A DNA stretch of 29,581 nucleotides from assembly GCA_036171675.1 (NCBI GenBank), contig JAVHRO010000145.1, positions 1-29,581 on the forward strand, in the 5' to 3' direction. Below are positions 7,115 to 14,011 of the stretch, in pieces. Position 1 is the first letter of the stretch. The number at the start of each line of letters is the position of its first letter. The position numbers and the translations under genes are program-made. This DNA is from Vicingus sp036171675. Lineage in GTDB: Bacteria > Bacteroidota > Bacteroidia > Flavobacteriales_E > Vicingaceae. The notes beneath the pieces are model-generated. The model made no database searches. It saw nothing but the letters and a program-made list of their open reading frames with translations, and was not told where the DNA came from.

Positions 7115-7307
7115 GGAACGAGTTACGCTACGCTAAACTCGCACCAGCTGGGGGTTGAGGGCTAGTTCGAGTTTAGCGTAATAAACTGTAATGCAATGGA
7201 AGTTTATGGAGTGTAACTCGGACTTACAGCAGCTAAGAAAATTAAATTGTATAGTTGAGTAGTTGAAATGGAACGAGTTACGCTACGCTAAACTCGCACC
7301 AGCTGGG
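7115..7307. repeat. Pair of identical 38-bp direct repeats with an inverted internal partner
   Basis: The 38 bases at 7115-7152 recur without mismatch at 7270-7307; the core is GAGTTACGCTACGCTAAACT, followed by CACCAGCTGGG. Between the copies, CGAGTTTAGCGTA (7168-7180) is the exact complement of TACGCTAAACTCG in the first copy, forming a hairpin. The 155-bp period and inverted internal copy suggest a short non-coding mobile or recombinogenic element. No coding sequence is present. Confidence 0.7.
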
Positions 7308-7342
7308 AGCTCGAACGGTAACAGCTTAGGACATACTGGGTA

Positions 7343-8260
7343 TCAATTTTCGAATTCATTATCAATTTCAATCAGAATTTTTCGAAGTTGTTCTAATTGA
7401 TTATCAAAACTATCCATAAAAATTTCAGCTTCAATATTTTTATAAAGTTCATTATTTAAAATTAACTTTTCAATTTTAGCAGTTGTATAATCCTGAAGGC
7501 GAAAAATACACTCAACAATTTCAGGGATTTTGTTATTATATCTTAAATTTAATTCTTGGCGTATACTTTCAATTGACTTTTTCATTTCTTCTTGTCCAAA
7601 ACTAGCGGCTGGATGATTGTCAAAAATACCACGATAAACTAATTGTATAGGTCGGTCTAAATTATCAAGTAAACTTATAAGCTTCATTTCTTTATATTTT
7701 TCTTTGTGAATTTTAATTTTTTCATAAATCGCATTTTCAACTTGCGTTAAGATGTTTTTTGTAAAATTATTTTGTTGAATAATAAATTTTTTTAAATCAA
7801 CATCAACTGTTCTGAATTTAGGTGTATATCCAGAGTATGAGAAATTATATTTTGTATTTAACCCCTTCGCTATAAAGTAAAATTCTTTGCCTTTTTTTCT
7901 GTCGGTAGGATGTCCAGCAATATCATCTCTTACGTCTCTAATTTCTGCTGTAAAATTATTTTTTTCAAAAAGCTCGTATACGTTTTTTATATTTTCATCT
8001 ATAATAGTTTTGTACAAATGAAATAATCCGTCTTGTTGGCAATACATTGCTTGTAAAACACCATAAATATATAAGGTTGATCTATGTTTGATATTTTCTA
8101 CTTTTTCGAATTCCTCGATTGCATTTTGACAATCTTCAATTAAATCAAGAGAAGTAAATGCTCTTTCGTGGTTTCCAGTTTTGATTAAAAGGAAATTATT
8201 CAAAAACAGTTTTTCGTGAATTTTGTTATTTAATTCTTTGCAATGTTGTTGTTTTGCCAT
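7343..8260 (-). CDS. HEPN-like protein downstream of the restriction-modification gene
   Basis: I do not recognise a named family for this 305-residue, largely helical, soluble protein. Its most telling motif is RDDIAGH (Arg111 to His117), an Rx5H pattern embedded in EIRDVRDDIAGHP; HEPN ribonucleases and HEPN-like abortive infection proteins carry Rx4-6H at the end of a helix. The first 110 residues are helical as in HEPN domains, and a second helical region (about 190-300) follows with LDRPIQLVYRGIFDN near 200-215. The start is 56 bases downstream of the type IIG-like gene stop, same strand, so co-transcription is likely. An RNase acting when restriction fails is an attractive inference; a neutral helical protein with a chance RxxxxxH cannot be excluded. 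Confidence 0.45.
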   Translation of the reverse strand: MAKQQHCKELNNKIHEKLFLNNFLLIKTGNHERAFTSLDLIEDCQNAIEEFEKVENIKHRSTLYIYGVLQAMYCQQDGLFHLYKTIIDENIKNVYELFEKNNFTAEIRDVRDDIAGHPTDRKKGKEFYFIAKGLNTKYNFSYSGYTPKFRTVDVDLKKFIIQQNNFTKNILTQVENAIYEKIKIHKEKYKEMKLISLLDNLDRPIQLVYRGIFDNHPAASFGQEEMKKSIESIRQELNLRYNNKIPEIVECIFRLQDYTTAKIEKLILNNELYKNIEAEIFMDSFDNQLEQLRKILIEIDNEFEN

Positions 8261-8316
8261 CTGTTTTCCTAAATTTCTATCAAATTAATTTATATGTACG
8301 AAGTCATACCTCTTTT

Positions 8317-10749
8317 CTAAACCCTCAAAAAACCCAACTCATAAACTTGTGGTTGTAGTTTTTCGCTTAAGGTTTTATAGGCTTCTTCGAAGGGTTTAAA
8401 ACTTACTGGAGCAAAATCGCCACTGGCGTTACGGGCTTGTAGGGCTTTACGAATTTGATACCAACCCACATCGGCTCGGTTTAGTTTTAATTCATCGCGT
8501 ACGCTACGTACATCGGTGTTTGCAAAATAGGCTTGCCATAATTTTTTGCCTTCATCGAAAACTAACTTAGCTTCTTTGCTTAATGCAGCTAAACCTGACA
8601 GGTTTCCAAAACCTGTTAGGTTTGAAAGGTATTGCACCATAAAATCACTCTCGAAACGCTCGGGGGCATTTACTTCTGCTTCGGTAAAGGGTATAAAATG
8701 ATTTACGATGCTCCATTTTTTGCCGTTCCATTCCAACTCATTGGCACTGGCAGTAAGGTTGCTACCATTAAATAACATCCATATTAAACAGTCGTTTTTA
8801 AATTCTTCGGTTAAGGATTGGGTAGGTTGTAAAAATTGGTCTCGGTCGTTGAGCCATGTTGCTTTTACTAATCTTCTTACTGAAAAAACTATTGCTGCTT
8901 GCCAAAGATTGTTATCTGTTACAAAAAATGCTCCTGCACTGCAATAACCAGAAGATAGTAAAGCAGTTTGTGTTGCTGCATTTTGTAAATCAGAACCTTT
9001 ACAAATCATACTTGCAATTGCACCATCAGCCCATTTTGTTCCTCTTACATCTTTTGTATTTGTTGTTGGAGAAATTGTATTTTTCAAAGGAATAGCAGCT
9101 ACATTATTTGCTTTTACTCGCTTAATCCAACCACTCAATAGTTGTTCATTCGGTAAATTATAAAAATTCTTTTCTCCTATTGGCTGAGCTTTTTTATCTA
9201 ATACTTCAACAGCTATTTCAGTTATTGGTGTTTTATTTGCTGCTTTTTGATTTGTTTTCCAAACTAAAAATCCAATAGGAAAATTCCCTTTAAGTCCATC
9301 AAAAGCTCTATTATGAACAACAAAGCCACCCATATATTTAGCATTCCATTCTTCTCTGAACTTTTCAAAGTTGGGGGCATTTACATATTTTAAAGTGCTA
9401 AACATCGCAACAGTAGCTGTGGGTATTTCAGTTGCAATACGCATTAGAAACTGAACAAACAGTTCTCTTGCTGCATATCCTTGAGTATCCATTAAATCTG
9501 CAACTTTTGTTTTTGAAACTCCTTTTTTACTTTCTGCTTTTTCATTGCTTGTGATGTTATCTGAATTAGCTGCCTCTGCATAAGGCGGATTAATCAATAC
9601 CAAAATCTTTTTATTATCGGCAATGGCTTTGCGTAAGTTTTCGGGTAGTTTGTTGGTAAGGGTGTAGTCAATTTTACCATCATCGGTAATATCATCATTC
9701 AAATAATCGTATTGGAAACGTGTAGCTGCAACGCAAGTTTTGGTAGCTTTCATCACATCAACATCTTCGTTATCGAGCGTACTCATAAAAATATTTCGTG
9801 GATTGCTGTGTTTTACTTCTAAATTTCCAACGCCACAACACATGTCCCAAACCAGGTAATCTTTTTGCCAATTTTTACCCAATGTTTCGGTCAATTTATC
9901 GTAAGCTTTGTCCACCACAGCAAGCGGTGTGTAATAAGCTCCTTTAAAACTGCGTTCGTCAATCGGTATTAAACTATCACGCCGTTCTAACAAATAATTT
10001 CGGTATTCGGCTTTTGGTGGTTTGTGGTAAATGGTCCAAAACTGGCGGTAACCTTCTTTGTTACTCAACTCATACACTTTGCCGTTTAACAAAAAAACGG
10101 GAGCATTGTTTTTGTGCATCAATGCTGCCGTAAGGTTATCGTGGGTAGAAGTGGTGCCATCGTGCATAATGTCGGCAAAAAACAACAAGGCGTAATCTTC
10201 TTCGGCTACGCCCGAAATTTCTCGTCCAATCATCAACACCCATTTATCAAAAACTTGTTTTAGGTTGTCGGGCGTAATGGGCGTGCGAATAATATCGCCT
10301 TTTAAAATGGCATTTTTTACGGTACTGATAAATTCTTCTTCGTGCGTTTCAATTTTAAACGAAACAAAGTGCGTACCGATGTGAGCCGAAATAGCATCTA
10401 AAGCCTCTTGTGTATATTGGCTTGCCGATTTTCCCCATTTTATGGTTTTTTTTTCGAGGAATGGAATTACATCCTCGCTTTTCATAATGGCAGCCTTTTG
10501 GGTATCAATTACGGCTAAAAATGGAGGAATGTGTTCTCCTTTGTTTAATGCCACCTGAACGTAGTGCATTAATTGGGTAAACATGGCGTAAGTTGATATT
10601 CTGGCGTTATCTTTTGCTTCAAACCAAATTTCTTTGGTTTGTATGTCAATCAGGTTTTTTTGGTATTCTTTTAAACCAAGTGCTTTAATATAAAGGTCTT
10701 TAACATCTTCCTCGCTACTAACTTTTTGCAATTTTTCGTAAAGACTCAT
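8317..10749 (-). CDS. Type IIG-like restriction-modification enzyme (N6-adenine methyltransferase with N-terminal nuclease-like region)
   Basis: The 810-residue protein has gamma-class adenine methyltransferase motifs in order: motif X GAYYTP (270-275), SAM-binding motif I WDMCCGVGNLE (301-311), an acidic motif II (LDNEDVD, 325-331) and catalytic motif IV INPPY (386-390). The C-terminal part (about 450-800) would hold target recognition. Near the N-terminus, Asp35 and EAK (Glu44, Lys46) within IDIQTKEIWFEAK form a possible PD-(D/E)xK nuclease site, so one chain could both cut and methylate. No separate specificity or restriction subunit is nearby. A HEPN-like gene follows 56 bases downstream. 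Residues about 709-720 are encoded by a 33-bp palindromic repeat (8591-8623). The methyltransferase call is strong; the nuclease call is moderate. Confidence 0.8.
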   Translation of the reverse strand: MSLYEKLQKVSSEEDVKDLYIKALGLKEYQKNLIDIQTKEIWFEAKDNARISTYAMFTQLMHYVQVALNKGEHIPPFLAVIDTQKAAIMKSEDVIPFLEKKTIKWGKSASQYTQEALDAISAHIGTHFVSFKIETHEEEFISTVKNAILKGDIIRTPITPDNLKQVFDKWVLMIGREISGVAEEDYALLFFADIMHDGTTSTHDNLTAALMHKNNAPVFLLNGKVYELSNKEGYRQFWTIYHKPPKAEYRNYLLERRDSLIPIDERSFKGAYYTPLAVVDKAYDKLTETLGKNWQKDYLVWDMCCGVGNLEVKHSNPRNIFMSTLDNEDVDVMKATKTCVAATRFQYDYLNDDITDDGKIDYTLTNKLPENLRKAIADNKKILVLINPPYAEAANSDNITSNEKAESKKGVSKTKVADLMDTQGYAARELFVQFLMRIATEIPTATVAMFSTLKYVNAPNFEKFREEWNAKYMGGFVVHNRAFDGLKGNFPIGFLVWKTNQKAANKTPITEIAVEVLDKKAQPIGEKNFYNLPNEQLLSGWIKRVKANNVAAIPLKNTISPTTNTKDVRGTKWADGAIASMICKGSDLQNAATQTALLSSGYCSAGAFFVTDNNLWQAAIVFSVRRLVKATWLNDRDQFLQPTQSLTEEFKNDCLIWMLFNGSNLTASANELEWNGKKWSIVNHFIPFTEAEVNAPERFESDFMVQYLSNLTGFGNLSGLAALSKEAKLVFDEGKKLWQAYFANTDVRSVRDELKLNRADVGWYQIRKALQARNASGDFAPVSFKPFEEAYKTLSEKLQPQVYELGFLRV
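8591..8623. repeat. 33-bp palindromic repeat inside the restriction-modification gene
   Basis: AAACCTGACAGGTTT (8591-8605) and AAACCTGTTAGGTTT (8609-8623), joined by CCA, are each near-palindromic and nearly complementary to each other. The unit is 33 bp, or 11 codons, and encodes NLTGFGNLSG in the methyltransferase frame. I recall this AAACCTGACAGGTTT palindrome as a common intergenic repeat in Bacteroidota; here it is inside an ORF. Confidence 0.7.
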
Positions 10750-10766
10750 GTTGTATATTTTTGATT

Positions 10767-10774
10767 CAAATGTA
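10767..10774 (-). promoter_or_regulatory. Candidate -7 element for the restriction-modification operon
   Basis: On the minus strand the octamer TACATTTG matches the Bacteroidota consensus TAnnTTTG. A TTTAG sequence lies 19 bases further upstream, close to the expected -33 spacing. It is 17 bases from the ATG at 10749, giving a short leader. The divergent gene at 10918 has its own element nearby. Confidence 0.5.
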
Positions 10775-10877
10775 GCTAAAAATTAGGTTAAAACTAAATA
10801 CACTGTTTTTAATAACTACGTTGATAAGTCTACAAACATTTTCTATTTCAACAATTTTTTTAGCTTATTTTTGGCAA

Positions 10878-10885
10878 TAATTTTG
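10878..10885 (+). promoter_or_regulatory. Candidate -7 element for the DUF1573/VWA gene
   Basis: TAATTTTG matches TAnnTTTG and lies 32 bases before the ATG at 10918. A T-rich stretch is present in the -33 position but no clear TTTG. With the minus-strand element at 10767-10774 it defines a divergent promoter region of 168 bp. Confidence 0.45.
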
Positions 10886-10917
10886 ATTTACGTTCTTCAA
10901 AATTAAAAAAGGTTAAG

Positions 10918-12246
10918 ATGCGCAGTGTAATTTCTATTTTATTGCTTATTCTGGTTCAAACGTCGTTTTCGCAAATTGTGTTTAACACTACTTATCATAA
11001 TTTAGGCGATATTAACAAAGAAGATAAGAAGTATTTTGATTTCACACTAACCAACGCAGGAAAGGTTGCCGCTTCAATAATACGGATTGAAGAACCTTAT
11101 GGAATTAGCTCTAAATTTTCAACCAAAACCATTGAACCCGATAGCACTATTACGGTTAGAATAAAATATACTCCAAAAAGAAAAGGACCTTTTAAACAAG
11201 ATGTGCCTATCTGGGTAAGTGTAAACAACGAACCCATTACGTTTACGCTAGAGGGGAATGCGTTAACATTTGACGTAAATGAATCCATGGCTTGCCCTGA
11301 ATTTACAGTAATTCAAAAACCTATTGAAGAACGCGCTAACCTTAAAATTAACGTGATTGATGTAAATACCAAAAAACCAATAAAGGAGGCCACGGTTGAG
11401 ATTATTTGGGATGGACTGGTCTATAAAAAAGTAACCACCGATAAATTAGGAGAAGCCATACAGAATCTTCAGGTAGACAATTATTACTTGGTTGTAAATG
11501 CTGAGGGTTATGGAAGTAAAGAAGCTGATTTTGCATTAGATAACACCAACAATTCTATTCAGTTTGAGTTAGGAAAACCCACTAAAGAAGAGATTTTAGC
11601 GAAAGAAGAACCTATAATTGTAGAACCTGTAATGGTTCCTGAACCTACTGACACCATTTCTACCAAAGAATTACCGGTAAATTTATATGCTCCGAACAAT
11701 GTGGTTTTTTTAATTGATGTTTCTGTTTCGATGAAACAAAAAGGACGGATGGATGTGTTAAAAGCTTCTATGATTGAGCTCTTAAATGGACTCCGACCAA
11801 TTGATAAATTGGCTATGGTAACTTATGCTTCTTCAACCGATGTAATTTTAGAATCGGAATATGTTACCGATAAAGTGAAAATTACACAATTGATACAAGA
11901 TTTAACCGCTGGAGGCTATACTGCCGGAGCTAAAGGAATAAAAAAAGCCTATCAAGTAGCCCGAGAAAATTTGATAAAAGACGGTAATAATCAAGTTATT
12001 ATTGCAACTGATGGAGCGTTTAATTTAGAAAAAACCGATAAATCTATTCTTGACGATGTAACGACTAACTATAAAAAAGGTGTTTCAATTTCGGTATTAG
12101 GAGTTAAAAACGAGAAATGGACCATTCCTTCGATGTCAGCAATTGCTGAAGCAGGTGGTGGAAACTATTTACACATCGAAACTTTTGCTCAAGCACAACA
12201 AGTGTTAATGAACGAGATTAAAGCTAAATCGAGAAAGAAAAACTAA
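10918..12246 (+). CDS. Secreted DUF1573 - carboxypeptidase-regulatory-like - von Willebrand factor A protein
   Basis: The 442-residue protein starts with a signal peptide (about 1-19, ending TSFSQ). Residues 20-118 read as a DUF1573/ASPM-SPD-2-Hydin-type Ig domain (IVFNTTYHNLGDI and later IKYTPKRKGPF). Residues 141-218 resemble a carboxypeptidase-regulatory-like beta domain (LKINVIDVNTKKPIKEATVE). After a Pro/Glu-rich linker (225-250), residues 258-440 form a von Willebrand factor A domain with an intact MIDAS: DVSVS (Asp267, Ser269, Ser271), Thr335 in GGYTAG and Asp365 in ATDGA. The VWA part therefore probably binds a metal and a protein ligand in the periplasm or at the surface. There is no T9SS domain at the C-terminus. 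Partners are not evident from the neighbours. Confidence 0.85.
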   Translation: MRSVISILLLILVQTSFSQIVFNTTYHNLGDINKEDKKYFDFTLTNAGKVAASIIRIEEPYGISSKFSTKTIEPDSTITVRIKYTPKRKGPFKQDVPIWVSVNNEPITFTLEGNALTFDVNESMACPEFTVIQKPIEERANLKINVIDVNTKKPIKEATVEIIWDGLVYKKVTTDKLGEAIQNLQVDNYYLVVNAEGYGSKEADFALDNTNNSIQFELGKPTKEEILAKEEPIIVEPVMVPEPTDTISTKELPVNLYAPNNVVFLIDVSVSMKQKGRMDVLKASMIELLNGLRPIDKLAMVTYASSTDVILESEYVTDKVKITQLIQDLTAGGYTAGAKGIKKAYQVARENLIKDGNNQVIIATDGAFNLEKTDKSILDDVTTNYKKGVSISVLGVKNEKWTIPSMSAIAEAGGGNYLHIETFAQAQQVLMNEIKAKSRKKN

Positions 12247-12281
12247 TTGACACGAATTGCACGAATTAATGGCTTTAACTG

Positions 12282-12656
12282 ATGAATGATTTATTACACA
12301 AGGAAGAAGTCTACGATTTAATTGGAATGTGTATGGAAATTCACCGAATATTAGGAAAGGGGTTTTCTGAAATTGTTTATAAAGATGCTATAGCATATGA
12401 ATGTGAACTCCGGAATTATCATTTTAAAAGAGAACAAGAATTTGTGGTTCATTATAAAGACATCATATTATCACATAAATTTTATGCTGATTTTGTGATG
12501 TTTGAAAAAATTATTTTGGAAATAAAAAGTTGCGAGGCAATTTGTGATGCTCATATTGGTCAAACAATAAATTATTTAGCAGCTTCAAAATTAAAGGTTG
12601 GATTAATAGTGAATTTTGGAAAAGATTCACTTGAGTACAGACGTGTTGTTCTATAA
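12282..12656 (+). CDS. GxxExxY family protein (PD-(D/E)xK superfamily)
   Basis: The 124-residue protein has the signature GFSEIVY (Gly27, Glu30, Tyr33) that names the GxxExxY family, preceded by a helix with EIHRILGKG. A candidate nuclease core follows: Asp70 in YADF, then Glu80 and Lys82 in ILEIKSCE, and Gln94 in HIGQTINYL, which together fit the PD-(D/E)xK fold. The length is normal for the family. The gene sits alone between secreted VWA and dxr genes and is flanked by inverted 21-bp repeats, with extra copies downstream. No toxin, antitoxin or methylase partner is beside it. The family has no settled function to my knowledge. A nuclease that acts on the flanking repeats is inference; an intact fold with conserved residues argues against simple decay. 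Confidence 0.85.
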   Translation: MNDLLHKEEVYDLIGMCMEIHRILGKGFSEIVYKDAIAYECELRNYHFKREQEFVVHYKDIILSHKFYADFVMFEKIILEIKSCEAICDAHIGQTINYLAASKLKVGLIVNFGKDSLEYRRVVL

Positions 12657-12661
12657 AAAAT

Positions 12662-12763
12662 AATTAGTGCAATTCGTGTCAAAAAAAGTTGTACAACAAT
12701 AAAAATTAGTGTAATTCGTGTCAAAAAGGTTTTAAGAAATTAAATTAGTGCAATTCGTGTCAA
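12662..12763 (+). repeat. Three direct 21-bp repeats between the GxxExxY gene and dxr
   Basis: Copies at 12662-12682, 12704-12724 and 12743-12763 share the core TTAGTG(C/T)AATTCGTGTCAA. Spacers are 21 and 18 bp, giving a period of about 40 bp. The last copy forms most of the dxr leader, so any transcript entering dxr from the left carries these repeats. An inverted copy lies on the far side of the GxxExxY gene at 12247-12269. Confidence 0.85.
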
Positions 12764-12768
12764 AATAA

Positions 12769-13923
12769 ATGCAAGAAAAAAAGAAAATAGCAATTTTAGG
12801 TTCAACAGGTTCTATTGGAACACAAGCACTTGAAGTAATTGAAGAACATTCGGCTCAATTTCAGGTAGAAGTTTTAACTTCCAATACTAAAGCTGATTTA
12901 CTCATTGAACAAGCTATAAAATTCAAACCGAATGCGGTAGTTATTGTGGATGAAACACAATATCAAAAAGTTTCCGAAGCCTTGTGGAAACACGATATAA
13001 AAACATACTCAGGGAAAGAAGCACTTGCTCAAATTGTAGAAATGAGCGAAATTGACATTGTGCTTACCGCATTAGTTGGTTACGCTGGATTAAAACCCAC
13101 CATTAATGCCATAAAAGCAAAAAAAACCATTGCTTTAGCCAACAAAGAAACTTTGGTGGTTGCCGGAGAATTGATTACCAAATTAGCTACTGAAAATGGA
13201 GTACACATTTATCCTGTTGACTCTGAACATTCAGCCATCTTCCAATGTTTGGTTGGGGAACTATTAAACCCCATAGAAAAAATATATTTAACGGCTTCTG
13301 GTGGTCCCTTTAGAGGCAAAAAGAAAGAAGAATTAAAAAACATTACTAAAGAACAAGCCTTAAAACATCCCAACTGGACCATGGGAGCCAAAATTACCAT
13401 TGATTCTGCTACCTTAATGAACAAAGGGTTTGAAGTGATTGAAGCCAAATGGTTGTTTAATTTAAAAGCTGAACAAATAGATGTAATTGTTCATCCTCAA
13501 TCCATTGTTCATTCGTTGGTTCAGTTTACGGATGGAAGCATGAAAGCACAGCTTGGGTTGCCCGACATGAAATTGCCGATACAATATGCTTTAACTTATC
13601 CTTACCGTTTTACTTCTAAGTCGCCACGGTTTAATTTTATGGATTATCCCAATTTAACCTTCGAAAAGCCAGATTTAGATACCTTTAAAAATTTAAAATT
13701 GGCCTACGAAGCGTTGGATAAAGGTGGAAACTTAGCATGTATTTTAAATGCTGCCAACGAGGTAGCTGTTGATGCTTTTTTACACGATAAAATTAAATTT
13801 TTACAAATTGCTGACATCAACGAGCAATGTATGAATGGGGTAAAATTTGTAAAAAATCCAAGCTACGAAGATTTTGTAACTACTGATTTAGAGACAAGAA
13901 AGTTTGCAGAAAGTTTAATTTAA
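12769..13923 (+). CDS. dxr: 1-deoxy-D-xylulose 5-phosphate reductoisomerase
   Basis: The 384-residue enzyme converts 1-deoxy-D-xylulose 5-phosphate to 2-C-methyl-D-erythritol 4-phosphate with NADPH and a divalent metal, the second step of the MEP isoprenoid pathway in the cytoplasm. The NADPH loop GSTGSIG is at 11-17 and LANKETLVVAGE at about 123-134. Metal ligands are visible as Asp151 and Glu153 (VDSEHSA) and Glu222 (MNKGFE). The substrate-binding loop HPNWTMG (200-206) and the VHPQSIVHS segment follow. Length and motifs are those of an intact enzyme. The ATG at 12769 lies 5 bases after a 21-bp repeat, so its native leader may have been replaced. It converges with the glycosyltransferase gene. 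As an essential gene it sets a functional limit on nearby insertions. Confidence 0.96.
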   Translation: MQEKKKIAILGSTGSIGTQALEVIEEHSAQFQVEVLTSNTKADLLIEQAIKFKPNAVVIVDETQYQKVSEALWKHDIKTYSGKEALAQIVEMSEIDIVLTALVGYAGLKPTINAIKAKKTIALANKETLVVAGELITKLATENGVHIYPVDSEHSAIFQCLVGELLNPIEKIYLTASGGPFRGKKKEELKNITKEQALKHPNWTMGAKITIDSATLMNKGFEVIEAKWLFNLKAEQIDVIVHPQSIVHSLVQFTDGSMKAQLGLPDMKLPIQYALTYPYRFTSKSPRFNFMDYPNLTFEKPDLDTFKNLKLAYEALDKGGNLACILNAANEVAVDAFLHDKIKFLQIADINEQCMNGVKFVKNPSYEDFVTTDLETRKFAESLI

Positions 13924-13944
13924 TGCAGCTTCGTAACTAAAACA

Positions 13945-14011
13945 ATCACCCCTCTGTGTCTCCCCCCAATGGGAGAGTTCCCTCCCTTGAGGGAGGATTA
14001 AGGTGGGTGAT
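13945..14011. repeat. Palindromic element forming the 3' end of the glycosyltransferase gene
   Basis: The outer arms ATCACCC (13945-13951) and GGGTGAT (14005-14011) enclose CCTCCC/GGGAGG (13981-13986 with 13991-13996, TTGA loop). The glycosyltransferase stop codon is at 13946-13948, so the element supplies the last 20 or so residues (382-402, containing NPPSREGTLPLGG). It also sits between convergent genes and may act in termination for both. Confidence 0.7.

Larger units (their letters stand above)
6685..7342. other. Gene-free repeat-rich intergenic region
   Basis: I find no credible gene here. An 85-codon minus-strand frame (6781-7038) exists only because the repeats lack stops; its translation is made of repeat sequence. 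The region holds a 16-bp palindrome, a 39-bp tandem duplication, a nested inverted repeat of about 155 bp and a pair of 38-bp direct repeats, each listed separately. It separates the M23-rseP operon from the restriction-modification/HEPN-like operon, both on the minus strand, and looks like a landing or breakage zone. Confidence 0.75.
12247..12763 (+). mobile_element. Putative minimal cassette: GxxExxY gene bracketed by inverted and tandem 21-bp repeats
   Basis: TTGACACGAATTGCAC at 12247-12262 begins a left arm ending at 12269. Its near-perfect complement follows the gene at 12662-12682 (AATTAGTGCAATTCGTG...), matching 20 of 21 bases. Two more direct copies of the right arm lie at 12704-12724 (one base different) and 12743-12763 (identical). 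The left arm begins on the base after the VWA stop codon and the last right copy ends 5 bases before the dxr ATG. I see no transposase and no clear target-site duplication. Mobility is therefore inferred from the repeat geometry, with a related solo repeat at 15167-15188. Confidence 0.5.

Noticed and set aside
12662..12763. Possible CRISPR array from three 21-bp direct repeats with 18-21-bp spacers
   Set aside because: There are too few units, the spacers are short and AT-rich, an inverted copy lies upstream of a nearby gene, and there are no cas genes or leader.
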